From NCBI GenBank assembly GCA_030950765.1, contig JAUZQX010000044.1, positions 1 to 5,499 on the forward strand: a stretch of DNA of 5,499 bases, given 5' to 3'. The position numbers and the translations under genes are program-made. Source of the DNA: Ghiorsea sp. Its GTDB lineage: Bacteria; Pseudomonadota; Zetaproteobacteria; Mariprofundales; Mariprofundaceae. Under the pieces are notes generated by a model. It did not search any database. It had not been told where the DNA came from and saw nothing but the letters and a program-made list of their open reading frames with translations. Of the stretch, positions 1-5,499 are shown piece by piece. Numbering within the stretch: position 1 is the first letter of the stretch; every line of letters begins with the position of its first letter.

Positions 1-180
1 GACGGTCTGAGCTTGGAGGGTGGTATTTCATACTTTAGACAAGATACCAATGCCGTATTATTGGTTGACCCAAGTTATGAAGGTTTTGCCTTTGAAGCCT
101 CCATACGTTATGGCATTTCTAGTGCTATTTTTACCACTACGGGATCTTCAAGCACTGTTGAGTTTGCATTAGGCTTCTAA
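1..180 (+). CDS. C-terminal end of a probable outer-membrane beta-barrel protein (partial)
   Basis: The reading frame is open from base 1 to the TAA at 178-180, giving 59 residues; the start lies outside the window. The tail shows alternating polar/hydrophobic segments typical of transmembrane beta strands (for example LEGGISYF, FAFEASIRYGIS and STVEFALGF), separated by short polar turns. The last residue is Phe, with hydrophobic residues at -3 (Leu), -5 (Phe) and -7 (Val). In Gram-negative bacteria this is the known C-terminal signature recognised by the BAM assembly machinery. I therefore infer an outer-membrane protein with the C-terminal strand intact. The family (porin, transporter or other barrel) cannot be told from so short a piece. 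It is followed by recQ on the same strand after a 67-base gap, with no strong terminator hairpin between them. Confidence 0.6.
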   Translation, partial: DGLSLEGGISYFRQDTNAVLLVDPSYEGFAFEASIRYGISSAIFTTTGSSSTVEFALGF

Positions 181-231
181 ATGAAGAAGTCTTATCAAGT
201 ATGTTTATTACTTTGTAAGGTGTAACCTGAT

Positions 232-242
232 AAAGGTGGGGG
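232..242 (+). promoter_or_regulatory. Ribosome binding site of recQ that decides the start
   Basis: The purine-rich run AAAGGTGGGGG ends five bases before the ATG at 248, and its AAGGTGG core ends eight bases before it. An in-frame GTG at 236 could add four residues, but it lies inside this run and would have no ribosome binding site of its own. An ATG at 243 is in another frame and stops after two codons. The site therefore supports ATG 248 as the recQ start. Confidence 0.6.
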
Positions 243-247
243 ATGAA

Positions 248-2047
248 ATGAGCAAATCATTATCGGTTTTGCGGGATACATTTGGTTATACTGATTTCCG
301 CCTGAATCAGCAGGCTATTATCGATGGTTTGATTGCGGGTAAAGATAGTTTTGTATTGATGCCTACAGGCGGTGGTAAATCGCTTTGTTATCAAATACCT
401 GCCATGATTAGAGATGGTGTAGCGATTGTAGTATCGCCTTTGATTGCTTTGATGAAAGATCAAGTGGACGCTTTGCAAGCCAATGGTGTGAATGCTGCAT
501 ATTATAATTCGTCATTATCTTCTGAAAGTGCCAAACAGGTATTGGCAAAATTACACAATCTTGAGATTGATTTATTGTATATTGCGCCAGAACGTTTGTT
601 GTCGGAAGCTTTTTTGCAGCGTTTGGCGGGCATCGATATTGCGCTATTTGCTATTGATGAAGCACATTGTGTGTCCCAGTGGGGGCATGATTTCAGACCA
701 GAATACCAGCGTTTATCTATGCTTAGAGAGCATTTTCCGCAAACACCCTTAATCGCGCTAACTGCCACAGCAGATGAACAAACACGTGATGATATTGTGC
801 AAGTCTTAGGGTTACAACGCGCTGAGCATTATATCAGCAGCTTTGACCGCCCTAATATTCGTTATACCGTATTGGAAAAACACAAACCTTTTGAGCAACT
901 AACGCAGTTTATGCATAAACATCAAGGTGTGGCAGGTATTGTGTATGCACTTAGTCGCAAACGTGTGGAAGAAGTGGCGGACAAATTGCAGCAGCAGGGT
1001 GTTAAAGCTGCTGCATATCATGCTGGATTAAGTGCAGATGTGCGTGAGCATGTTCAAGAAACTTTTTTACGTGATGAGCTTGAGGTGGTGGTGGCAACGG
1101 TAGCTTTTGGTATGGGCATTGATAAACCTAATATTCGTTTCGTCGTTCATTATGATTTACCGAAAAATATTGAAGGTTACTATCAAGAAACAGGTAGGGC
1201 AGGGCGTGATGGGCTGCCTGCCGAAGCATTGCTGCTTTCAGGCGCACAAGACATGGTCACATCGCGCCGATTTATTGAGCAGGGCAACAATGAACAGCAA
1301 AAACGCATCGAAAATTATAAATTGAATGCCATGATTGGTTTTTCTGAAGCCACGATTTGTCGGCGTAAAGTATTGCTTCGTTATTTTGGTGAAAAACGTG
1401 AAGAAGACTGTGGACATTGTGATGTGTGCCTCAATCCACCTGAAGTGTTTGATGCCACCCAAGATGCACAAAAAGCCTTGTCGTGTGTCTATCGTTTACA
1501 GCAAAGTTTTGGCATGAAATATGTGATTGATGTGTTGCGTGGCTTGAGCCATGAGCGCATTGTAAAACAGCAGCATGATAAGCTGACCACCTATGGTATT
1601 GGTGCAGAATATAGCCATGAGCAATGGGCATCTATTTTTAGGCAGTTGATTCATCGTGGTTTTCTATTGCAAGATATAGCCAATTATTCGGTGTTGAAAT
1701 TAACATCGACCGCAACACCGATTTTGCGCGGTGAGCAATCGTTAGAATTAGCCAAACCTAGATTGCGCAGCAAAAGCAAAGATAAAATCAAGAAAAGTGC
1801 AAAATATGCAGACATTAAATATGATGAAGATTTGTTTGAAAAGTTACGCGAGTTGCGGAAGAAATTGGCAGATGCTTTGGATGTGCCTCCTTATATTGTG
1901 TTTGGTGACGCAACCTTGGTGGGTATGGCACAGCATAAACCAGAGACAGAAGAAGCAATGCTTGAAGTGAGTGGTGTTGGTCAAGTGAAGTTGGAGCGAT
2001 TTGGCAAGGACTTTTTAGCGGTGATTCAAACCTATGCAGCAACGTAA
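248..2047 (+). CDS. recQ: ATP-dependent DNA helicase RecQ
   Basis: This 599-residue protein is a superfamily 2 3'-to-5' DNA helicase of recombination and replication-fork repair, acting in the cytoplasm on the nucleoid. Its length is close to the roughly 610 residues of the E. coli enzyme. Helicase motifs appear in order: FRLNQQAI near 17-24 (motif 0), Walker A PTGGGKS at 39-45, SPLIALMKDQV at 63-73, DEAH at 137-140 followed by the RecQ aromatic-rich loop CVSQWGHDFRPEY, LTATA at 171-175, GMGIDKPN in motif V near 288-295, and QETGRAGRDG at 313-322 (motif VI, with the arginine finger region). The RecQ-Ct zinc site has Cys 371, 388, 391 and 394, the spacing of E. coli RecQ. A winged-helix region follows at about 405-500, then a Lys/Arg-rich linker (504-519) and an HRDC domain at about 525-597. 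Nothing key is missing. The gene converges with accC, and its stop lies 78 bases from the accC stop. Confidence 0.97.
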   Translation: MSKSLSVLRDTFGYTDFRLNQQAIIDGLIAGKDSFVLMPTGGGKSLCYQIPAMIRDGVAIVVSPLIALMKDQVDALQANGVNAAYYNSSLSSESAKQVLAKLHNLEIDLLYIAPERLLSEAFLQRLAGIDIALFAIDEAHCVSQWGHDFRPEYQRLSMLREHFPQTPLIALTATADEQTRDDIVQVLGLQRAEHYISSFDRPNIRYTVLEKHKPFEQLTQFMHKHQGVAGIVYALSRKRVEEVADKLQQQGVKAAAYHAGLSADVREHVQETFLRDELEVVVATVAFGMGIDKPNIRFVVHYDLPKNIEGYYQETGRAGRDGLPAEALLLSGAQDMVTSRRFIEQGNNEQQKRIENYKLNAMIGFSEATICRRKVLLRYFGEKREEDCGHCDVCLNPPEVFDATQDAQKALSCVYRLQQSFGMKYVIDVLRGLSHERIVKQQHDKLTTYGIGAEYSHEQWASIFRQLIHRGFLLQDIANYSVLKLTSTATPILRGEQSLELAKPRLRSKSKDKIKKSAKYADIKYDEDLFEKLRELRKKLADALDVPPYIVFGDATLVGMAQHKPETEEAMLEVSGVGQVKLERFGKDFLAVIQTYAAT

Positions 2048-2057
2048 AATCGGGCAG

Positions 2058-2094
2058 AAAAAAGGCCGCACTTGCATGAAACAAGGCGACCTTT
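2058..2094 (-). terminator. Rho-independent terminator of the aroQ-accBC operon, perhaps weakly bidirectional
   Basis: Bases 2061-2069 (AAAGGCCGC) pair with 2086-2094 (GCGACCTTT) with one C/A mismatch. Inside them CTTG (2071-2074) pairs with CAAG (2082-2085), leaving one bulged A at 2070 and a seven-base loop. Read on the minus strand, the stem runs into six T (2063-2058), which is the expected form for a terminator downstream of accC, whose stop is about 30 bases away. On the plus strand the stem is followed only by the three T that end it and then AAAG, so it would end recQ transcripts less well. The structure was read by eye and no energy was calculated. Confidence 0.7.
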
Positions 2095-2125
2095 AAAGAC
2101 AATCAAAGCACTTGGGACTAAATAC

Positions 2126-3475
2126 TTAATCAATCATTTGTTTAAGCCAGCGCTCCAAGAAATGAATATTAAAATCACCCGCTTGAAAAGCAGGGTTAGC
2201 CAACAATCGTTTGTGCAACTCTTGATTAGTGGTAATGCCAATAATAGCTAGCTCATCAATCGCACGCTGCATTCTGCGAATACATTTTTTACGGTCGCGT
2301 GCATGTGTAATCACTTTTGCAATCATGGAATCATAGTGTGGCGGAATGCTGTAACCTGTATAAACAGCAGAGTCCACACGCACACTTCGACCACCCGGTG
2401 CATGATACAATTCAATTTTACCCGGAGATGGGGTGAATTTAAATGGGTGCTCAGCATTGATGCGGCATTCAATGGCATGACCTTTCATTTTGATGTCATC
2501 TTGAGTAAAAGCGAGCTTTTCACCGTTGGCAACGCGCAGCTGCCATTCAATTAAATCCACACCTGTAATCCATTCTGTAACAGGGTGCTCTACTTGAATA
2601 CGAGTATTCATTTCCATGAAATAAAAGGACTGGTCTGGGTTGAGTAAAAACTCAATCGTACCCGCTCCTTCGTAGTTTACTGCCGAAGCTGCTGCAACAC
2701 CCGCAGCGCAAATGGCTTCACGTGTTTCTTGGCTGATGGATGGGCTTGGTGCTTCTTCGAGAACTTTTTGATTATTGCGCTGAATCGAACATTCACGCTC
2801 AAACAGATGCACAATATTGCCATGTCCATCACCAAGAACTTGCACTTCAATATGACGTGGTTCTTCTAAAAACTGTTCGATAAATACTGTGTCATCACCA
2901 AACACAGTACCCGCCTCCGATTTGCACAAGCTAAAGGCAGAGGGTAAGGATGGTTCGGAGTGAACAATTTTCATGCCGCGTCCACCACCACCTGATGCCG
3001 CTTTGATAATGAGTGGGAACCCACAATCTTTAGCAACTGCTTTGGCTTCTTCAACTGTATGTACAGCACCTGGTGAACCATATACCAAGGGTACGCCAGC
3101 TTCTGTCATGCGTTGTTTGGCTTTGACTTTATCACCCATGATACGCATGGATTTAGGTGTGGGGCCAATCCAAGTATAACCTGATTCAATCACGATTTCG
3201 GCAAACTCTGCGTTTTCAGCGAGAAAACCATAACCAGGATGGATAGCAGCTACATCGGTTAGAGACGCAGCTGCCATGATGGCGGGGATGCTTAGGTATG
3301 AATGTGTACTGACTGCAGGACCAATGCAAACAGATTCATCTGCCAATCGTGTATGCATGGCATCTTTATCAGCTTCGGAATAAACAGCAACCGTTTCAAT
3401 ACCCAATTCTTTACAAGCGCGAATAATACGAACAGCAATTTCACCACGGTTGGCGACCAATATTTTATGAAACAT
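2126..3475 (-). CDS. accC: Biotin carboxylase subunit of acetyl-CoA carboxylase
   Basis: This 449-residue cytoplasmic enzyme uses ATP and bicarbonate to carboxylate the biotin carried by AccB, the first half-reaction of malonyl-CoA synthesis. Its length equals the bacterial norm. The N-terminal biotin-carboxylase fold starts ILVANRGEIAVRIIRACKEL and contains HPGYGFLAEN at 79-88. The ATP-grasp domain has Lys116, Lys158 in the strand before the glycine-rich loop SGGGGRGMK (161-169), and EPRHIEVQV at 205-213. Metal and catalytic residues Glu275, Glu288, Asn290, Arg292 and Glu296 lie in TIEF and MEMNTRIQVEHP. Arg338 is in the ECRIN motif, followed by the C-terminal domain from PSPGKI. These match E. 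coli AccC positions to within one residue. The start is supported by AAGGGGGT, which overlaps the accB stop and lies seven bases from the ATG. Only 12 bases separate the two genes, so co-translation in a fixed ratio is likely. Confidence 0.98.
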   Translation of the reverse strand: MFHKILVANRGEIAVRIIRACKELGIETVAVYSEADKDAMHTRLADESVCIGPAVSTHSYLSIPAIMAAASLTDVAAIHPGYGFLAENAEFAEIVIESGYTWIGPTPKSMRIMGDKVKAKQRMTEAGVPLVYGSPGAVHTVEEAKAVAKDCGFPLIIKAASGGGGRGMKIVHSEPSLPSAFSLCKSEAGTVFGDDTVFIEQFLEEPRHIEVQVLGDGHGNIVHLFERECSIQRNNQKVLEEAPSPSISQETREAICAAGVAAASAVNYEGAGTIEFLLNPDQSFYFMEMNTRIQVEHPVTEWITGVDLIEWQLRVANGEKLAFTQDDIKMKGHAIECRINAEHPFKFTPSPGKIELYHAPGGRSVRVDSAVYTGYSIPPHYDSMIAKVITHARDRKKCIRRMQRAIDELAIIGITTNQELHKRLLANPAFQAGDFNIHFLERWLKQMID

Positions 3476-3487
3476 GTGAATACCCCC

Positions 3488-3955
3488 TTACGCTGGTGTA
3501 ATCACAAAAATAGGCTGACCATATTCAAGTGGTTGTGCATTTTTAGCGAGAACTTTTTTAACAACGCCATCATATTCAGCTTCAATTTCATTCATCAGCT
3601 TCATGGCTTCAACGATACAAAGTACATCGCCTTTTTTCACAACCGTACCTTCACTAACAAAGGGGTCATCATCTGGCGATGATGCGGCATAAAATGTACC
3701 AACCATGGGTGATTTGAATATATGTTCATCATTTTCTGCGGCAGGTGCTTCTGCAACTGGGGCAGAGGCTGCAACAGTAGTTGCTACTTCTGGCGCTAAA
3801 GGGGCAGCCGCTACAGCTTGCGGGGCAGCAACTGTAGTTGCGACCATGCTTTGGCGTGAAATGCGAACCGTGCTTTCACCCTCTGTAACTTCAATTTCTG
3901 TGACATCGCTTTGTTGTACCAAGCGAATAAGTTTGCGAATTTCTGAAATGTCCAT
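3488..3955 (-). CDS. accB: Biotin carboxyl carrier protein of acetyl-CoA carboxylase
   Basis: This 155-residue protein carries the covalently bound biotin that shuttles CO2 from AccC to the AccA/AccD carboxyltransferase. The N-terminal helix-rich part (1-35, starting MDISEIRKLIRLV) is the usual AccC-binding segment. Residues 37-75 are a flexible Ala/Pro/Val linker. The biotinyl domain spans about 78-155 and carries the biotinylation motif EAMKLMNE with Lys119 as the acceptor. The extra thumb loop of bacterial AccB (GTFYAASSPDDDPFV, 86-100) identifies it as AccB rather than another biotinyl carrier. A good ribosome site, AGGAGA (3963-3968), sits seven bases before the ATG. The linker holds the heptapeptide VATTVAA twice, at 38-44 and 57-63. 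It lies between aroQ (22-base gap) and accC (12-base gap). The BirA ligase that would attach biotin is not in the window. Confidence 0.97.
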   Translation of the reverse strand: MDISEIRKLIRLVQQSDVTEIEVTEGESTVRISRQSMVATTVAAPQAVAAAPLAPEVATTVAASAPVAEAPAAENDEHIFKSPMVGTFYAASSPDDDPFVSEGTVVKKGDVLCIVEAMKLMNEIEAEYDGVVKKVLAKNAQPLEYGQPIFVITPA

Positions 3956-3977
3956 GTCTTAATCTCCTAGATGTTTG

Positions 3978-4421
3978 TTATTTTGATTGGGTTAACTGAT
4001 GGTGTAAACCACGCAACGCAAGGCTGTACGAATGCGCACCAAAACCAGCAATAACACCTGTGGCAACATCGACCAGTATCGACTTGTGTCGAAAGGCTTC
4101 TCTGCGATGAATGTTGGATAAATGCACTTCAATGAAGGGCACTTGAACCGCTAGCAAAGCATCACGAATGGCAATGCTTGTATGGGTGTATGCAGCGGGG
4201 TTAATGATTAGCCCATCTACCTTGAGGTGCTGGATTTTATCCACGATTTCACCTTCGTGATTGCTCTGAAATGAAGTGACACGTATGTCTAGTGTGTCGC
4301 CCAGTGCAATGAGTTCCTCGTCAATGTCCGTTAGTGTTTGATTGCCGTAATGCCCTGGCTCCCGTGTACCTAACATGTTTAGGTTAGGGCCATGAATGAC
4401 TTGAATATGTAAATCGCTCAT
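3978..4421 (-). CDS. aroQ: Type II 3-dehydroquinate dehydratase
   Basis: This enzyme removes water from 3-dehydroquinate to give 3-dehydroshikimate, the third step of the shikimate pathway to aromatic amino acids. It is the small type II (AroQ) form, unrelated in sequence to the type I AroD of E. coli, and normally forms a cytoplasmic dodecamer. Counted from ATG 4421 it has 147 residues, the family's usual size. Visible hallmarks are HGPNLNMLGTREPGHYG at 10-26 with the active-site Arg20 and catalytic Tyr25, SNHEGEIVD at 53-61, NPAAYTHTS at 74-82 with Asn74 and His80, EVHLSN at 98-103 with His100, and Arg111. An upstream in-frame ATG at 4436 would add five residues but has no ribosome site. 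ATG 4421 shares the bases ATGA with the stop of the upstream TPR gene, a typical sign of translational coupling, so I prefer it. Confidence 0.96.
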   Translation of the reverse strand: MSDLHIQVIHGPNLNMLGTREPGHYGNQTLTDIDEELIALGDTLDIRVTSFQSNHEGEIVDKIQHLKVDGLIINPAAYTHTSIAIRDALLAVQVPFIEVHLSNIHRREAFRHKSILVDVATGVIAGFGAHSYSLALRGLHHQLTQSK

Positions 4422-4927
4422 GTTGTTGCCGTCCATGTTTGTTGTAGTTCAAGCAGCTCTGTGTCACCTGCAATATCAAGTAATAATTCGGCTAACATGG
4501 TAAGTGCTGCTGCTTGTTCATTTTGTGTCCATAATAATTTTGCCATGCGTTTGGACACGGGTAAGTCTGTTTGTAGTTCAATATTGGTTTCTTTAAGTTT
4601 GATGACGCGACGTAAACAAATCTTCGCTTCATCGACTTGTCCTTGTCGATTCAAAACCGCAGCCAGAATGTGCCAAGCTTCAGGTTCGGCGGGTGCAAAC
4701 TCAATCACCTCACGCAATAACTTTTCGGCAAGTGTTAAATCTTTGTTTTCAATCGCATCTTTGGCTGCTTGCAAGCCCTTTTTGACGCCTAACCAAATGC
4801 GTGGTTTTGCAGGCTTTTCCTCTTGGGTTTGTGATGAAGATGCATCCAACCCTTCCATATTATCCGTAGAAGCTGCTAACATGCGGCTTATATTAGGCAT
4901 GAAATGAATCGCGGTCAAATCAAACAT
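4418..4927 (-). CDS. Uncharacterised tetratricopeptide-repeat (TPR) protein
   Basis: I do not recognise this as a named gene. It encodes up to 169 residues, with no signal peptide or membrane segment visible, so it is probably cytoplasmic. Residues 20-42 are polar and low in complexity (Ser, Gln, Glu, Lys). A helical repeat region follows. About 47-79 looks like one TPR unit (LAEKLLREVIEFAP). About 82-113 is a clear one, with Trp85, Leu88, Ala89, the turn RQGQVDEA and the second helix ICLRRVIKL. About 122-155 is a degenerate third. TPRs usually bind other proteins, but the partner here is unknown. The start is uncertain: ATG 4927 gives the longest form, ATGs at 4900, 4882 and 4858 are in frame, and none has a convincing ribosome site. 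The gene opens the aroQ-accBC operon and overlaps aroQ by four bases. An antisense ORF over the same bases lacks any recognisable motif. Confidence 0.8.
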   Translation of the reverse strand: MFDLTAIHFMPNISRMLAASTDNMEGLDASSSQTQEEKPAKPRIWLGVKKGLQAAKDAIENKDLTLAEKLLREVIEFAPAEPEAWHILAAVLNRQGQVDEAKICLRRVIKLKETNIELQTDLPVSKRMAKLLWTQNEQAAALTMLAELLLDIAGDTELLELQQTWTATT

Positions 4928-4997
4928 TAAAGATAATGCTGTTTTTCAAGTGGTTTTTAAGCAAAAGTTAGTTAAAATTGATAAAAAAGGCTTTTTT
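4928..4997. promoter_or_regulatory. Divergent intergenic region expected to hold promoters for the acc operon and for thiSG
   Basis: These 70 AT-rich bases separate the first gene of the minus-strand operon from thiS on the plus strand, so both transcripts should start in or very near here. I see no -35/-10 pair good enough to name. A TTAAAAT run at 4972-4978 is the best plus-strand -10 candidate but lacks a matching -35 box. A TTATCT run just upstream of 4927 on the minus strand is equally weak. If the TPR gene really starts further inside, the minus-strand promoter could extend into its annotated 5' end. The region is too short for a thiamine pyrophosphate riboswitch and lacks its CTGAGA core. 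Confidence 0.4.
4984..4990 (+). promoter_or_regulatory. Ribosome binding site of thiS that decides the start
   Basis: AAAAAGG lies seven bases before the ATG at 4998. The only other in-frame start, GTG at 4950, would add 16 basic and aromatic residues not found at the start of ThiS proteins and has no ribosome site, so ATG 4998 is chosen. Confidence 0.6.
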
Positions 4998-5195
4998 ATG
5001 AAGATTATACTCAATGGCGAAGCTCAGGATATGTCAGCAGTTAATATTGCTGATTTGATTGCTGAGTTGGGTTTGGAGACACGTATGTTGGCGGTAGAAC
5101 GCAATTTGGAAGTGGTCTCTAAAAGTGCGTATGCAGAAACCAAGTTGCAAGAAAATGATAAGATAGAAATTGTCCACATGATTGGTGGCGGCTGA
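4998..5195 (+). CDS. thiS: Sulfur carrier protein ThiS (thiamine thiazole synthesis)
   Basis: This 65-residue ubiquitin-fold protein carries sulfur for the thiazole ring of thiamine. The ThiF adenylyltransferase activates its C-terminal Gly, which becomes a thiocarboxylate and delivers sulfur to ThiG. Evidence is the exact family size, the opening strand MKIILNGEAQDM, the helix IADLIAELGL, the segment LAVERNLEVVSKS (in the ThiS/MoaD style AVNREVV) and the C-terminal strand KIEIVHMIGGG ending in the required Gly-Gly immediately before the stop. MoaD shares the fold and the tail, but ThiS is favoured by its shorter length and by thiG starting a few bases downstream. ThiF and the sulfur-donating enzymes are not in the window. 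The gene is likely transcribed with thiG from the 4928-4997 gap. Confidence 0.95.
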   Translation: MKIILNGEAQDMSAVNIADLIAELGLETRMLAVERNLEVVSKSAYAETKLQENDKIEIVHMIGGG

Positions 5196-5203
5196 GGGAT
5201 ATG

Positions 5204-5499
5204 ATGAGCAAAGATACGTTTAAAGTTGGTACATACGAATTTACATCACGTTTAATCGTGGGTTCAGGTAAATATAAAGATTTTGAAACCACGAAACTAG
5301 CCACCGAAGCAGCCGAAGCTGAGATGATTACGGTTGCCGTACGCCGCGTGAATATCAGCGAAGCAGGCAAGGAAAACCTGCTTGATTATATCGACCCGAA
5401 AAAATACACAATTTTACCCAACACTGCGGGCTGTTTTAACGCTGAAGACGCTATTCGCACCCTAAGGCTTGCTAGGGAAGCTGGCGGCTGGGATTTGGT
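5204..5499 (+). CDS. thiG: Thiazole synthase ThiG, N-terminal part (cut by window end)
   Basis: ThiG condenses deoxyxylulose-5-phosphate, dehydroglycine and ThiS-bound sulfur into the thiazole phosphate of thiamine; it is a cytoplasmic TIM-barrel enzyme. Ninety-eight residues are visible of the roughly 260 expected. Family hallmarks are TSRLIVGSGKY at 14-24, ITVAVRRVN at 42-50, LPNTAGCFNAEDAI at 71-84 and LAREAGGWDL at the end. In this family the last segment is normally followed within two residues by the Schiff-base lysine, so the window stops just before the catalytic residue, which cannot be checked. Two adjacent ATGs exist at 5201 and 5204. GAGGG at 5194-5198 lies only two bases from the first but five from the second, so 5204 is preferred; the alternative adds one Met. 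The ribosome site overlaps the thiS stop, so the pair is probably translationally coupled. Confidence 0.96.
   Translation, partial: MSKDTFKVGTYEFTSRLIVGSGKYKDFETTKLATEAAEAEMITVAVRRVNISEAGKENLLDYIDPKKYTILPNTAGCFNAEDAIRTLRLAREAGGWDL

Noticed and set aside
181..225. A 14-codon ORF (MKKSYQVCLLLCKV) starting right after the outer-membrane protein stop, resembling the start of a signal peptide or a leader peptide.
   Set aside because: It is very short, has no ribosome binding site and shows no regulatory codon run or attenuator hairpin; recQ is not known to use a leader peptide. Chance is enough to explain it.
216..239. AACCTGAT near recQ resembles one conserved piece of the TPP riboswitch.
   Set aside because: The CTGAGA half and the helices are absent, and the downstream gene is recQ, which has no thiamine link.
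1815..2102. A 95-codon minus-strand ORF over the recQ 3' end.
   Set aside because: It covers the well-conserved HRDC domain of recQ in antisense and crosses the terminator hairpin; no support as a gene.
3302..3682. A 126-codon plus-strand ORF across the accC/accB junction.
   Set aside because: It lies opposite two certain genes, is rich in Asn, Phe and His as expected from the reverse strand of AT-rich coding DNA, and has no recognisable domain.
4461..4907. A 148-codon plus-strand ORF antisense to the TPR gene.
   Set aside because: It is Ser/Ala/Cys-rich with no known motif and no ribosome site, while the minus-strand frame has clear TPR signatures and fits the operon.

Overview
This window looks like an ordinary stretch of chromosome from a Gram-negative bacterium, most likely a proteobacterium. 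The evidence is a C-terminal outer-membrane beta-barrel tail, an aroQ-accB-accC gene order familiar from gamma- and related proteobacteria, and a RecQ with the standard RecQ-Ct and HRDC domains. The DNA is moderately AT-rich by eye. An iron-oxidising Zetaproteobacterium-like source is possible, but this is only a guess from the general look of the proteins and was not tested. There is no mobile element, CRISPR array, tRNA or rRNA.

Layout: (1) bases 1-180, plus strand, the last 59 codons of a probable outer-membrane beta-barrel protein. (2) 248-2047, plus strand, an intact recQ DNA helicase gene. (3) 2048-2125, a short gap between convergent genes, holding a hairpin with a U-tract that best fits a terminator for the minus-strand operon. 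(4) 4927-2126, a four-gene minus-strand operon read from right to left: an uncharacterised TPR protein, aroQ (type II 3-dehydroquinase), accB (biotin carboxyl carrier protein) and accC (biotin carboxylase). (5) A 70-base divergent gap at 4928-4997. (6) 4998-5499, plus strand, thiS followed by the first 98 codons of thiG, cut by the window edge.

Functionally, accB and accC make two of the four parts of acetyl-CoA carboxylase, the committed step of fatty-acid synthesis; accA and accD are not in the window. aroQ performs the third step of the shikimate pathway. thiS and thiG work together to build the thiazole half of thiamine, with ThiS donating sulfur from its C-terminal Gly-Gly. RecQ is a genome-maintenance helicase. 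Every recognised enzyme keeps its visible key residues, and I see no frameshift or pseudogene. I found no convincing undescribed system. The least explained item is the small TPR protein that opens the aroQ-accBC operon.
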